Shown here: in pieces, positions 22,949 through 57,952 of the stretch
Position numbering within the stretch: the first letter of the stretch is position 1
Layout: every line of letters starts with the position of its first letter
NCBI RefSeq assembly: GCF_018812025.1
Contig: NC_063045.1
Coordinates: forward strand, 55,848,957-55,912,956
Direction: 5' to 3'
Source: Megalobrama amblycephala
Lineage: Eukaryota; Chordata; Actinopteri; Cypriniformes; Xenocyprididae
DNA length: 64,000 nucleotides
Program-made: the position numbers and the translations under genes
The notes under the pieces: generated by a model
Seen by the model: only the letters and a program-made list of their open reading frames with translations
Database searches by the model: none
What the model was told of the DNA's origin: nothing

Positions 22949-25908
22949 ATGTATATAGATATTATATATTTACAAACTTTTATGTTAGATGTGATTAATC
23001 ACGATTAATCGTGAATAATCAATTTTACATACTTTTATGTTAGATGCAAATAATCATGATTAATCGGCATATACGTATAGGTAAATAAAATGGCAACCTG
23101 GAGGTAGGTGATGGGCGCCATATCTAAGGCTTTGAGTTTCCTTGTCTTCTCTTTGTCTTTTCGCAGGTCCGTTTTGCACCCTATCAAGATAATGGGGACG
23201 TCACGGCAGAAATGACGGACTTCTGGGTACCACTGTAGGAGGAGAGGAAACAATTGCTTAAAACTGAACTTCTTCTTTTTATGTAAATACTTTTTCTGGT
23301 CTTCCTCAATGCTCTTATGGTGTACTGCCTCTATCTTTAGGCCCTGAATGAACAGTCCCTTTGCTGTGCCTTTATTTAAACTGGGATCGGCACATTCCTC
23401 TCAGCTGACATGACAGGAAGGTTCCAGAAATACTGTTTGTTTTCAGTGGTGGTCTATCTGTATAATCATCTACAGCTCAGGTCAAAGTTTATCAGCTCAC
23501 AGTTGCTAGCAAACAAAGTTAAAACAGACTTTCATCAGTAAACTGTTTCATTCCCAGCTGATTTCACCTTTATTGTGACATTGTCGAACGATGTTGGATT
23601 GGTCACATCATAGCAGATGATAACGAGGTTAACTTCTTGATACGACAGAGGCCTCAAGCGATCATAGTCTTCCTGGCCTGTCAATAAACAGAATTTGGTT
23701 AGAAGGAAATGACGTCATTTTACCACACAGCCTGACACACTGATACCTGCAAACAGTTCTGCATTATCTGGACCGTTCTATATTGATGCTTGTAGGCAAT
23801 AAGTCATTCAAGCAGAGGCAGTGACATCTGACCGTATAGAGCACCTTCCTGTATGTCGTATTTTATGAACAGAGTATTTTGATGAAGAACCGAGATGTGG
23901 TAGAAAACCACATCCTGGCTTCAACATCCTGTTCCTGAGACGCAGAGAAGTTCCGGGCAGCAGTGTGTGTATGATAAGCAGCACGATTACTGAAGATGCA
24001 GTTCAATTTATATAGAAAAACACACTTCACAGAATTTATCATGGAGAAATTAGTAATAGTCGATAGACGTTCACTGACAGTATAACATTAGATCAATACG
24101 GCAATGTATTTCCAAATTAAGCTATAAAATGTCTGATAATTATATAAAAACACACTTCACAGAATATATCATGGAGAAATTCAGGTTATATAGACGTTCA
24201 CAGACAGTAAATGAGATGAAGATTAGATCAATATGGCAATGTGACAATTAGTAGGATTAATAAAAATGGCACTTTCTTATTCTGTGGTAATCTATTCATA
24301 ATAATACTAAAATTTTAAATATAAAAATAAGTCCTGTAGTTCCTGAATGTACAGTTCTAAAATGTTTTAAATATAAACAAACTAGAATATGATTAACTAA
24401 AATATTAACTCAAATAACCCATTTTCTACAAATTAGGGGCTTCAAAACAATTTTTAATAATGACATCTTTTCTGTTATAATATATATAGACGTTTTACAA
24501 AAATACACTACTGTTCAAACATTTTAAAGTTTAATAAAGGTTTTTTTTTTTATGTTTTTGAAAGAAATAGCTTCTGCTCACCAAAGCTGCATTTATTTGA
24601 TCAAAACTACAGTAAAACTACCATTTAAAATAACTGTTTCCTATTTGAATATATTGTCAAATTTATTCCTGTGATGTCAAAGCTGAATTTTCAGCACCAT
24701 TAATCCAGTCTTCAGTGTCACATGATCCTTCAGAAATCATAATATGCTGATTTGCTGCTTAAGAATCATTTCTTATTATTATCAGTGTTGAAAAACAGTT
24801 GAGCAGCTTAATATTTTTGTGGAAATCGTGATGCAGTTTTTTTTTTTTCAGGATTCTTTGATGAATAGAAAGTTCAAAAGAACAGAACTGATTTGAATGA
24901 TTAAATTAAATTATTAAATTCGATTTAATTAAATGATTAAAATTTGCATGAAATACATTCATCCACACATTTATTTAACAACTTTTAGCATGTTGCACCA
25001 CATCCGCAGATGATTCTGGCCCAATAACCCACAGCTTAGAAACTGGGGTGCGATTCTAAGAATCTGAATATTTCACAATTGCTAATATCATTTATTTGAT
25101 GTAAATACTGTATATAATAATAGTGTATATATTCAATAAAGGACAAAAATGTTGCAAAAAAAATGTAAAAAGTCTTTAGTTACATAAATATGTAATGATC
25201 AAAGTGTGCGTGCTGCCTGACCTCAGGGATGACAGCTATGAAAACTATTACTAATGGCTTCCTCACCCATTTTGGACTCAACATTCCTGCCCAAAATATT
25301 TAATCATTGAAGCATGTCACTAAAGACAATGAGACTTGGAATCTAAGGTGTGTCTCGCGTCTGTAGACAGGGTGGATGCTGACACTTACCTGCTGTATCG
25401 TAGAGATTCAACTGAATGTCTTTCCCTCCATAAGACACAGTGGTGACATATTTGTCGAACACAGATGGAGCGTATTTCTGTTGAACATCAGTATTAAATC
25501 AGACAGGAATATAACAGATGATGGAGCATGAAAAGTTCTTGTTTGTACAAGGCACATTACAGTAAAGGCGTAGGCAGAAACCAGAATTGGGAGTGGAAAA
25601 ACTTGCTGAGGATATTGTGTAAATGACAGTTAAACATTTAGCAATATTTCCTTCTCTTAAAACTGTAAATGAGTGTTAATGGTTATTTCTGTAACTTTCT
25701 AGTCTTGAAAGTTAAAGTGCAAATCTGGTCTACTCACACTCACAAAACTGTCGAGTCAAACAGATTTCAAAAATCTCACCTCTGGGAAATCTCCTTTGGC
25801 GTATACCATTAGCAAGGATGTCTTTCCACATCCTCCATCTCCGACGATCACAATTTTGAGAGCATCAGCTTGAGTGCCATTGCCGGCTACAGTGCCGTTC
25901 TGTGTCAT
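20119..25908 (-). CDS. rhof: Rho family GTPase RhoF (Rif), complete (5 exons)
   Basis: Exons in coding order are 25780-25908, 25390-25477, 23568-23677, 23098-23232 and 20119-20286, with GT-AG borders and matching phases. They give 630 nt and 209 residues; human RHOF is 211. Visible motifs are a short N-terminal extension before LKIVIVG, the P-loop GDGGCGKT (residues 23-30), switch I around YAPSVFDKY, switch [15 protein letters not shown] (from residue 70), the [11 protein letters not shown] guanine-specificity and Rho-insert region, and ECSAK. It ends in a basic stretch and the CAAX box CTIL, which predicts geranylgeranylation. RhoF at the plasma membrane drives filopodia and stress fibres through diaphanous formins. 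The gene is convergent with tmem120b and divergent from setd1ba, as in human. Introns 3 and 4 are repeat-laden. Confidence 0.96.
20627..21070. repeat. CA and TA microsatellites with GATTAATCG repeats
   Basis: (CA)n at about 20799-20843, (CA)n at 20973-20995 and (TA)n at about 20998-21069 are each next to a GATTAATCG-containing block (20645-20735, 20915-20945). The long isoleucine-tyrosine frame on the minus strand is an artefact of the TA array. Confidence 0.9.
21226..22600 (+). pseudogene. Degenerate Tc1/mariner-type transposon
   Basis: Inverted ends GAGTACACCCTCC (about 21228) and GGGGGTGTACTC (about 22585) enclose a decayed transposase on the plus strand. From about 21838 the reading [12 protein letters not shown], then [18 protein letters not shown], a stop, GCMSAEGV and [10 protein letters not shown] matches the Tc1 transposase core. 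Near 22180, [13 protein letters not shown] corresponds to the conserved region around the third acidic residue. Stops and frame changes show that it is inactive. It sits in rhof intron 4. Confidence 0.8.
22612..23070. repeat. TA and GT microsatellites with GATTAATCG repeats
   Basis: (TA)n at about 22612-22640, (GT)n at about 22748-22814 and (TA)n at about 22896-22932 are flanked by inverted and direct copies of ATTAATCACGATTAATCG and ATCTAACATAAAAGTTTG. The block ends 28 bp before rhof exon 4. Confidence 0.9.
24507..24960. repeat. Partial copy of the CAAAAGTTTGG repeat family
   Basis: It begins ACACTACTGTTCAAACATTT and carries GCTCACCAAAGCTGCATTTA and TTCTTTGATGAATAGAAAGT, blocks shared with the copies at 35.4 and 61.4 kb. 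It sits in rhof intron 2. Confidence 0.75.
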
Positions 25909-28900
25909 GTCCTTTTTGCGGGCCGCACCGGCCAAGTCAGTTCCTCCAACAGGTGCCCAAGTGCACAGAAGTGTCAGGTAAATTCATCGGTGAGGATACG
26001 GTGAGACTAAAACTCTGCCAGGTAAGCATGCTGCTATCCGGTCCCGACTTCCTCCTCCTCTTGCTTTTTTTTCTTTTCTTTTCAAACCATGTGACCGTGT
26101 TTTCAAGTATACCCCAGATCAGAGCGTGCTACTGTAATTGAGGCTCTGTGACATGTGAGTCTTTCCTGCGCCTGTCTACACATGGTCTGCACCATCACTA
26201 GGCGGAGTACATGAGGACACTCCCTCTAGCCGGTCGTGCGAGTTTACTTCCCAAGTCTGAAAACCTTTATTTTTCACATGCTCCTGTCTGCACAGGGTGG
26301 ATCAAAAGAGCATGTTGCTCTGAGTGGTACATACTTGAAATAGGCCATAATGCAGTGATTGTTTTAGCAATTTGCTGATAATCAAGTGGATTATATATAA
26401 TTATGGTGATTTTACATTATTAATAACAATTACATAACTAGAAGTGATTTACACACCTACTACCACACTGTAAAAAATTATTTTCATGATTTGTTATCAC
26501 AATATTTTTTTTTTTCAAATCAACTTAATTAATGTGGTTCAGATAACATAATATTGAGTTTCTGTTGATTAAATCAATCGCTTTCATTGTATTAACTCAA
26601 ATTTTTAATTTCTTTGAACTTAAAATTAAGGCAACCAGGTAACTTACTTTTTTAAGTTAAACTAACAATTATTTTTAACAGTGTACATGTATATATATAA
26701 ATATTTCTTAAATATACATGCGTGTGCGTTTATACATAATAAATATACACACACATACAGTATGTAAACACAAACTTTTATTTTGGATGATTAATCGTTT
26801 GACAGCATGGTGATTTTACATTAATAATAAGAATTATATAACTAGAAGTGATTTACACCCACAATCACACTGTAAAAAATTATTTTCATGATTTATCACA
26901 ATATTTTTTTTCAAATCAACTTAATTAATGTGGTTCAGATAACATAATATTGAGTTTCTGTTGATTAAATCAATCGCTTTCATTGTATGAACTCAAATTT
27001 TTAATTTCATTGAACTCAAAATTTTAAGGCAACCAGGTAACTTACTTTTTAAGTTAAACCAACAATTCTTTTTTACAGTGTACATGTATACATGTAAATA
27101 TTTATACACATGTATGTGTGTGTGTTTATATATACATAATAAATATACACAGTGCACACACATATTATGTAAACACAAACTTTTATTTTGTATGCAATTA
27201 ATCGCGATTAATCATTTGACAGCACTAATTATGGTGATTTTACATTAATAATAACAATTACATAACTAAAAATGATTTACACACCCATTACCACTGTAAT
27301 AATTATTAACAACTTAATTAATGTGGTTCAGATAACATAATATTTTGAGTCGCTGTTGATTAAACCAATCGCCTTCATAGTATTAACTCAAATTTTTAAT
27401 TTCAATGAACTCAAAATTTTAAGGCAACCAGGTGACTTACTTTTTTAAGTTAAACCAACAAGTCTTTTTTACAATGCCGTGTTGTTTTAGTATTACTGAG
27501 ACACTATTATTGTTTTTTTAGACTACTGTTTTGAAGTTGTTTTTATTTTTCATTTTAATGTTTAGAGTTTTTGTTAATGTCTGTATAGACATTAAAACCC
27601 TGCTCATTACAAAAAACTGCCTATAAACATTGATGGATAGTACATGCATTGATTAGTACTTTTTATTTAAAAATACTTATTTCAATATTAACAATAAGAA
27701 TTCAAAATGAGCATTCAGTTCAAACTCACACTTTAAAAATGCAAAGCAATCATGATCTAAATAGCCATTTATGCTTGTTTATTTTTCATTTGTTTACAAA
27801 CAAACTTTATCTTAATTTACTTAATGTGTGTGTTCTTAAATGATTTTAAATGGACTTTGTCTTTGTTTATGAAATGTATAAATAGCCTACTATATAAATT
27901 ATCTTGACTGGATCTTCAGATGGCACTTAATTAATCATAGTGACATTTTAATGAAAATGTATTGTCTTTAATATTTTCTTTATGGCTCCAGTGAGTATAA
28001 CCACATAATTGCTTAATTTATTTTACCAATGGCCAATGGGTGACTGTTAATGTATCGCAGCCAATGAGAGACTAGAAAAGGTTGTTGCTTTTTTTCCTCT
28101 CATTCCTCACAGATAGGAGGCGTCATGTTATGACTGTCTCTCGTCACAACTGTGAAGATTTACTTTCCAAACACGACGAAAGAGGAACTACTATAATTAA
28201 TTACGAAGCCCAAATGTTATCACAGCATACTTTATATGGATTGCCATTATGGTACGTAACCAAACAAGAAGCATTAATCCAATAACGAAGGACAAAAGCG
28301 GCCTACAGCAGCGATACACGGATGTGCCTGTTTCCACCATATGGGCCTTTGGGCTCCGTCATTTATCAGTTCACACACAGCCAAATAATAAATAAAAAGT
28401 AGGCTAAATGAGTGTTAAAACAGAGCGTCAACTCCGTTTCGAGGAAACAGCTTATTATGAGGATAAGGAAAAAAATAGAAATATAACTAAACATCTTAAC
28501 AATAAATACAAGACGAAATATGCATGTAAGAACAAAGTTATATTTATTACGATATAAAAACATTTAGGTGAGTGCAGCATCTCTTTGTAAATATACTTAC
28601 CACAGTATAAATATAGATATTACAATACATCTTTATCACAATTCTAAATAAGAAAATGTTAAAAAAGTAAAATGTTATTAAAATAATTGTCCACGTTGAG
28701 AATTGCGCACCGTCGTTTCTGTTCAGTGTTTCCTCAGATTTCAGATTAAAAAAAGGAACATTAAAAAGAAAATTTACACATTACTGCCATCAAAAATCCT
28801 GTTTAATTTAAATTTCAGACATCCTCTATATTACATTAAAATATTTAAAAAAAAAAAAAAAAAAAAAAAATTTAAACAAGAGTAGCTATCTTAAGAATGA

Positions 28901-31900
28901 ACTTTTCAAGAATGCCCTATAGACTAATTAAAGCTCAAATAGCTTAAATGGCGAAGCTGAATGTCGAAATTTATCGAGGATCCAATCCAGCTGTCCAGAG
29001 CACAAATGAAGCTTTACGCGTCTGCATATCGAGTAACCTAACAACAACGACAACAAATAAACTAAAATATATAAACTGGTGTCGACTGAGATCTCTTTAA
29101 GCCCTTAGAAACAGCTTGCGTTCGCAGGTTACGAAGATAAAGAGGATTTTCCTAATTAAACACACGAGTGCCATAAAATGGCCTCATGACCCACTTCAGC
29201 CCTGGGCGGCAGGAAACGATGTGGTCACCACGTCTTCGGTCCTTTTTTCAGGCATATTCGGACACCAGTCCTGTTTTAGACTATGGCAGAAAGACAAAAT
29301 CGTATTGGTGTGCATGCAATAACAAGCGTGAATCCTAAAAGCGAAAGACAGATGGTGCGTTTCCTTGCGCAATACCATTCTGGTTGATAAATTGGACCTG
29401 GCGTCGCCCCAAACGCACAGAAAGAAGGGGAAAGAGAGAGAAAAACAAAACAAAGAGGCAATGACCAAATTCCAATGATGAGATGCTTGGGTAATAAATC
29501 TGTCCGTTCTCCATATAAGATATATGGAATAACATACATATACAAAATTGCATAGCCATAAATTGTGCAAAACACGACAATTTGCATACCACATACCGGT
29601 ATGTGTTGCAACACTGTGATATATTCACCAGATGATCTGAGAAAGCTAAGTAGTGCGCAATCCTGCATGCATCACGTCAAATGATCCTCTGAATGGCTGG
29701 CGAATAAACTGTACCGAATGTTCTGAAAGGGGGACGAGAGAGAGAGAGCACAGAGGACTGGATATTCCCTTTGTACTTGCTGATTGAAATGCCACACAGT
29801 GTTTGAGAGCCTTTCTCCGACCTTAAATGGTTAGGTGGGTGCAGTCACTCACATCCCGGACCCGTGGCATGCGTCCAAGCTCTCAGATTACTGCTGTGTG
29901 CTTTTGTGCCACAGGGTTTCCAGCGCCTTGCGCAGCAGCGTCGAGGGCGCGTGTTGCGCACGAGATATTACTGCGAGTTTGAGCAATATCCTCGCTTCTC
30001 AAACAGCAAGCCCCTCTGACCACATCTAGTCAGTTTGTGTTTGTAATGGTTGCCACGTATAAAGGCAGAATCAGCTGAAACAGCGACCGACAGCCTCGCC
30101 CATAAATGGCGCAGCAGCCTTTCTTTTCCACTTGTGAAGACGCCATGTTGAAAATGAGAACAGCAGAGAAGCCATTAAACAACAGGCTATTTCTGAGGTC
30201 GCTCTGGACATGGGTCAGCAACGAGAGGTGTCTAGAATAATGATTTTTTACACCTTTATATCTCTTTTTATCCTCAAAATTATCCCCACAGGAAAACAAT
30301 ACTTGAATTTTTAAAAATGAGTTTTAAACATAAATATGATTTTAATGTTACCTGTTAAAAACAGTAATTCCCAAGTCATGTTGTCAAATAAGGTCGCATA
30401 AACTATTACCTTCGAAAAGAAAAAGGACATTTTCTTTCTTCTGAATGATGATGAAGTGCAAGCGAGTGAATTTCTCTTGTCATTCTGTCTTCAGGAAGAG
30501 AAAGAGAGGGATTGTTTGCATATTGCAATATCTAAAAGTGCCTCAAGATTTCCAGCAGCTCCACTCGTTGGAGACTGCGCAGATTGGTGTGTTAAATGGT
30601 GAATTATGTCGAAAAACGAAGGCAGAAAAATGGTTATTGTCGTTTTCTTCCTTTTAGGCGTTGCAACCCAACCCCCTCTTTAAAGCCAGTGTTAAAGGAT
30701 CCGACGATGGGAATGAAAACGTTCCTGTTTCTTCATCGTATAGGCCTGATAGAATTATTTCAACAAAATGTTAAGGTAAATATCTCTGTTAGTGTATTAA
30801 TAATTATGTGTGTTTATAAGTCTTATTTATACATTATCTCTAAAGTCAGCTATACACTGTTAACAGACTAATAGTGTTAAAAAAATGAAAGTGTGCCCTT
30901 GGCACAAGGTCAAATATATAGTGAGTGTTCACTTACTGAAAATAATACCAATTGACAAATGGATTTCCATCCCATTGTAAAATCAGGAATACACTATTCC
31001 TAATTTGCATGTCATGAAAGAGACGTGAATTCAACCAATTTCTTTAAATATCAGTTTACTTAAAAAAAAATTTAAAAAAAGAAAGAAAATAATAAAAAAT
31101 GTTTTGATACCAGTACTGCTGTAGGGTTAAAAACTGTGAGGCGCAGCCAGGGTGAGCATTAAAACAACCACAAACCCTATCAATCATACCTGTGATTCAG
31201 CATTTTTGCAAAAGGCCAATCGTCCTTTTTCTCTATGGCCTGCCTTGTTTGCTGAAATGTGAGAAGCAATCAATTTAAATTGATATTTAAAAAAAAAAAC
31301 AACAACATGCAGCTGAATGCTCTGAAGACAAAGCTTGGCTCAAAAATGACACTCAGGGAACACTAAAAAGAAATAGAAGTTCAGTCAAGTTACATAAAAT
31401 GCCTCAGTTTAATTAACAATAAAACATTTATTTTGCAGCTAAATAAGCAAAGACAATAAAGATAAACTTACTTATTGATTAATGCTTGGCCCTGAACAAG
31501 GCAGGGCCTTAAAAGCAGTTGGTTATTTTCATGTGTTGTTTTTTTTCTTTTCTTTTTTTTACATTCTAGTTAGTAATAATATAACCAAATGCAAAATGTT
31601 TATTCAGTAGCATTTTACTAAAGAATAAAATGCTGTTATATGGGTGTGCCATGACCTAGTTTGCTGGGACAAAGATGGTTTCCAGGAAGAGAAAAAAAGT
31701 TTAAAAATGTCAAAGGGATATCATCCAACATTTCATCTTCCTTCTTCTCAGATCCTGTAAACAGAAACACTGTATGTATTAAATAGTCCATAAAAGGCTG
31801 ATGAAACCAAGATTTAGATCCCTTTAGGAACAAAGGAAACCCATTTTGGCCATTGAGTCCCAATGTAGGAGAAAATGGCTGCGCCTGCATTCAGCCTTCT

Positions 31901-32697
31901 TTCTGCTCTCTGTAGGAAGAACTGAAGGCTGTGCTTCTAATAGCTGAATCTACCATGGTGCTTCAATCTGATTGGCCAGAGAGGGAACTGCTGTTAACCA
32001 GCCAATTGCCCAAGCACCGCAGAATATCAAACAATGTTGGGAATGGACTGAAAAATGTATCACAACTAGCATTAGAACAAGAAAAAGAAAACTAACGTTA
32101 GATGTTTAAACAGAATAATAGCTTTGCTTTTATAAGGTGGTTCCTCGTGAAAGTTCATTTTACTGACACATTCTGAATGCGTGACTTAAAACGTATTCCG
32201 GAATAACTCTTTAAATCAAAGCAAAACTGCATTTCGTTTTTAAACAGAATCACTTGGGATTTCAGTGCGTGTCCCAAATCAGTTTTAACAACCTTCCCCA
32301 GCGCTGCTCCTCCATGTCCATCTTGTATTTAACGTCCATGTAAATCTAGCGTGCAGATTCAACGCGTTCCAAACCTTCGTTTTTCAGCTCGAAATCTAAG
32401 ATATTTCAACTTCCCACCCGTTTATCACACTTAACTTCACGTGTACGTTTTATTGATAGTCACACAAAAATATTGCTTCAACTAAACAATTAAGAATAAT
32501 AAATCGAAAGTGCGTGTCGAATGTGCCGGAAGGTTGAGATACTGGTGTATTGTGGGAGAGACAGAAACCCCAGACTAGAGGCACACAATATGTGTTGGCT
32601 CGCAAAAAGGAGGCAGTATCTTTAAAATCATGTAATGTGATCGGCGAAAGGTTCAAGATCTAGCCGTTTTATATAAAACTACTCGATCGGGCACAAA
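25909..32697. other. Intergenic region between rhof and setd1ba (divergent)
   Basis: This 6.8 kb between two divergent start codons should hold both promoters, but I cannot place them. It contains the tandem triplication at 26403-27480 and a poly-A run at about 28850-28870. Open frames around 29196-29668 and 30030-30299 resemble no protein I know and have no convincing splice context. Confidence 0.5.
26403..27480. repeat. Tandem triplication, period about 404-424 bp
   Basis: Three direct copies start with ATGGTGATTTTACATTA at 26403, 26807 and 27231; the third is truncated. Each unit combines a segment with CACTGTAAAAAATTATT and TTTTTACAGTGTACATG ends and, in the first two, a tail with ATACACACACA and a TTAATCG block. 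Divergence between copies is modest. Confidence 0.85.
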
Positions 32698-54052
<21,355 letters not shown>

Positions 54053-54504
54053 CCCCAACGGATAGGTGAGAACTTTGTTAAAAACATGCACTGCCCCACA
54101 ACAAGACCAGACACCTCGTCTTCTGAAGCTACAGAGGAAATAGTGGGTGAAATCCAACACATCCACTGGATATATTGTGCAGCTAAGTGTCTGGGACTTG
54201 TTTTTTGTACTTTTTCATGATTGTTTACGAATTACAGGTGCTCTTTCAAGCATAAAAAAAAGAGTTTTCTACCACTCTTCCATTGACCTCTATGGAAATG
54301 GACATATTTTTTCCCAAAACTTTTGGGCACCAAGTTTGTTGTCTGCCCATTTGGCACAGTTTGTCTTTGCTGTGGAGCTCCTGCTCCTCGTCAGTCCCTT
54401 TTTCCTCTGCGGTTTGGTTTGGAGAGACCTCCCCGTCCCTTGAACTCTGACCCCGAACACTTTAAGCTGCTCATATCTGTCCCACACGCACAAAATTCTT
54501 CTGT

Positions 54505-54535
<31 letters not shown>

Positions 54536-56420
54536 GTCCTTGTCCTCCAAGCCCAACAAGATTCATTCAGTATGAAGTTTAGTGTGTTGTCAGACCTCAC
54601 TGTAACAACCCAGAAGATTTAGCATTCAGCATGACACTAACCAATGTCGGGGGAATCGTCTTCACTTTGCAGAACATTCAACAAAAGCACACCTGTGCCG
54701 GCCACAAAACAAATCAGTAGAAAAAGGGCCACAGCTCAGGCAAATTTACACAAAGTGAAATGCTCCTACAATATTTCAGCCAGCGCTGCATATGACACCT
54801 ACGGACTGGACCTTTTTTAAAGGATCAAAAGCAAATCAAACAATACACTACTCTTAATTCTTTCATTTATTCAAGCCATTTTTTACAACCAGATCTGTAA
54901 TCTGCTCATTTGAGTGTGTCTGCTGCCCCCTATCTTCTGTAAGGTGTAACGGCAGAAAGCTGCTCGTCTCGATTCAGACTCCACTCTCAAGCTGTACAGC
55001 TTAGTATTAACTATGTATTTGTCATGTCAGCTCACTATTTCACCAGATAAACATGCAGAGATCTGAATTGGCTTCAGGCACTGGTGCTTGGATTTTCTAT
55101 TATGGAGCGAATCTCGCCAATATGATGCTGCTATTCTGCAAATGTGTATCCCTTTTGTTTGTTCACTTTAAGATGACAAAATCCACCTGCACTGGTTTTA
55201 GGTCAGTTAGCATGGGTTTTCATAGTATTAGTTCTCTGTGAGTGCGATAACAGTCGCACAGCACTGATGCTTTTCAAAGAGGTTGCCCAGACACCAATTC
55301 ATCTAATCTAAGTAGTGTCACTGGTGTTTAAGATAGCAGACCCTGGAGTATTAGGTCCGTCAACCTGGAAATGTCTGCAGTGGAAACAGAAAATCAAGTA
55401 CGAAGTCGAATACAGTGCCAAATGTGTACTTCAGAGTGTCTCGGCTCCAAAGGCAAACCTTTTTCCGCTTGTCTGTGTGTGTATGTGTGTGTGTTTGTAC
55501 GAATGACCTAAGCTCACTGGTACTTCGGATGACCCTTCTGCTCAGTATTTAACCGTCATAATGTTTAAACGGCTATTACAGCTTCATTCAGCCAAATTTC
55601 CCTTTGAAAGCAGAAGACTCTCTGATCTGCAAGGCAGCATGGAGACTGTGCTTATCTTTGTGATTTGGTTATGTTAATAAATGCACTAGAGGCTTCCAAC
55701 CCCCCATCAAGCCAAATGGCACTCACAAGACCAAGCTATGAAACGCGTCCTTCACGTTAGATCACTCACAGGGTAAGGTCTCCCAGCTTTTTTGTTATTT
55801 TTCTTTTTAAATATGTTTATATTGTACAGGATATGATGGTTTGTATAAAGGAATGGGGCTTTTTTATCTCGATGGGGAGTGATGATGCATCGTTCTGCTT
55901 TTATGAGCGACAAATGGAGTATTTAAAATGAATATTTTTCAGGGATCATTATAAAAAAAAAGGGGTTGAATAGCTAATTTAAAGACAATGATGCATCTTG
56001 TACATAACACAGATTTGTACTTCCTTTTGAAAGATTGTTTCTTGTAGAAACGTCTTTTTTTCTGCCCATTTTCCTTTGGATTCTTATGTGTAAATACTTT
56101 AACTGTGAATATATAAATATAAATATATATATATTTTTGTTCCTGAGGATTTGCTACAGTGTCACGGCTCAGAAAGGTCTATTTGACAGTGAGTGCAGAG
56201 AGCTGGTGGCAGTATTTTCAGCTTGTGTCAAGCTTTAATTTTTATTTTTGGTTGTAAATTCTATGAAAATCTGTTTGCAGTGTGGGGGAAAAGCATTATC
56301 GTTCAGATACGGCAAGGGACATTGGTGAAATTGGCCTTTATCCCCTGTCTATTTATTATACCACAAATGTATGGAAAAAAGATCATGGAAAAAATAAAGG
56401 ATTTTTTTTTCAGCTGCCTT
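54053..56420 (+). other. setd1ba 3' UTR with possible poly(A) signals
   Basis: No other gene is seen. AATAAA lies at 55676-55681 and 56393-56398. A T-run is at about 54508-54534. A TATATA stretch is at about 56109-56133. Confidence 0.6.
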
Positions 56421-57952
56421 GTCTTGTAGTTAATCTTTTAATCATGTGTCACTGTTATCTAATGTTAGATGTTTTCTCAGGGTCAGTTCCTGTGTACAGA
56501 GTTAGCAGGAACAGGATTTCAAATGTGAGTTTAATTAGAATTAATAACTTAACATGTTTTTGTCAGCAGGAGGTCTCAGCACACTCTGGTCTCACCATCT
56601 GTCCTTCATATTGCCTTGCATCATAGCTCTATTCATAGGTTTACCCTTTCTAAAAGCCCCAGAGAGGCATTTAAAAGGATTCAGCTAGCGTTTGTAATGT
56701 ATTTAGTTTCTACTTGCTGAGAAAATAGCTTTTTTTTTTTTTTTTTTTTTTTTCAGACTACATTGTGCATAAGCAATCTTTTTATCGCATGTTTCTGCTC
56801 CTTTTTCCCCCTGGATTTTGATCCAGAGATTCAGTACACTTTCAGAAGTTTCGTAATAGCCCCCCCATCCACCATTTAACAGTGAAAACATGGAAAGCCG
56901 GTGTTGTCGAATTTTGACTCCCTGCCCAATTATTATCCCCCCCCCCCCCCTCGTTGAAGTTGCTACCTGATTGCCAAATCCTAACCCCACCCCTAATCCT
57001 AAACCTACCAATACTTGTGGGGTAATAATTTTGCGGGGGTCAGAATTCGGCACAACACCTGAATATTCCGTCAATGGTTGGGAGAGTTAATATACCGATA
57101 GTTAGGCCTAACGCTATTACAATTTCTAGTGTTATTACCATTTTCAAGTACAAAAATGTATAGGCTAGTAATCGTTGATGAGGTCCACTTCACATCTTCA
57201 GACTGAAATAGTGACTGTTTTGTACTGTCAGTGAATGCCAGGGAGTGACCTCTCTGGCCAGATTAGCAAACCTAGTAACCTCGAAAGGGACAGAAACAAG
57301 GGCTCTTTGTGTGAGTGAGCAGTGCCCCCAGTGTCAGTAACAGGAACGAGAAGGGTATGACCACTACAACAACACGCTTGTGTGTGAGAGCCAGTCAAAA
57401 TAGACAAAACACAGTCATTTTTATTTCAACACTTTATTATTTGTAAAAGAACACTGCACTTGAGTCAAACTATTGCTAGCTCTACTATTGTATACATCAA
57501 ATAGTTTGCCTCCTGAGGTAAGTTTGTATTTTCACAGAATGATAACATCATTGGTTTATCAAGTGTGGTGTACATACATTTATGCATCCATCTCCACTTA
57601 AAGCTAGTGAATGTGAAGCCTATGCAGTGAACTGAATACTGAAACTTTATCTTTCTACTGTAAGGTATCATTTGAAATCCCGCGAAGTGCCCTTTATGTA
57701 TGAATGGGGAAATTCTTCCAAGGAAAAGGCTTTGAGTGATCAAGTTCAGTAAGAATGAAATACGTATGCGGGGAAATACGTACATGGGAATGCTGGCCAA
57801 AGATAATCACTCGTCCTATAGCAGTTTGGTTGGAAAACTCAATGGGGCTGTTGTAGATGTGTGATATAACTTATGCAACTACAGTTTGTTTCTATGCAGA
57901 CATAATTCACACAATCGTACTTGATGAATTATGAGGAATAGAAGTACATTTA
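56421..57952. other. Intergenic region between setd1ba and the carbonic anhydrase
   Basis: No exon is recognised. It holds a T-run (about 56731-56753), a C-run (about 56937-56950) and a repeat core CCCACCCCTAATCCTAAACC (about 56984). Confidence 0.5.

Noticed and set aside
29196..29668. Overlapping minus-strand open frames of about 100-130 residues
   Set aside because: No family resemblance, Cys/Phe-rich composition typical of non-coding AT-rich DNA, and no convincing splice sites or start context.
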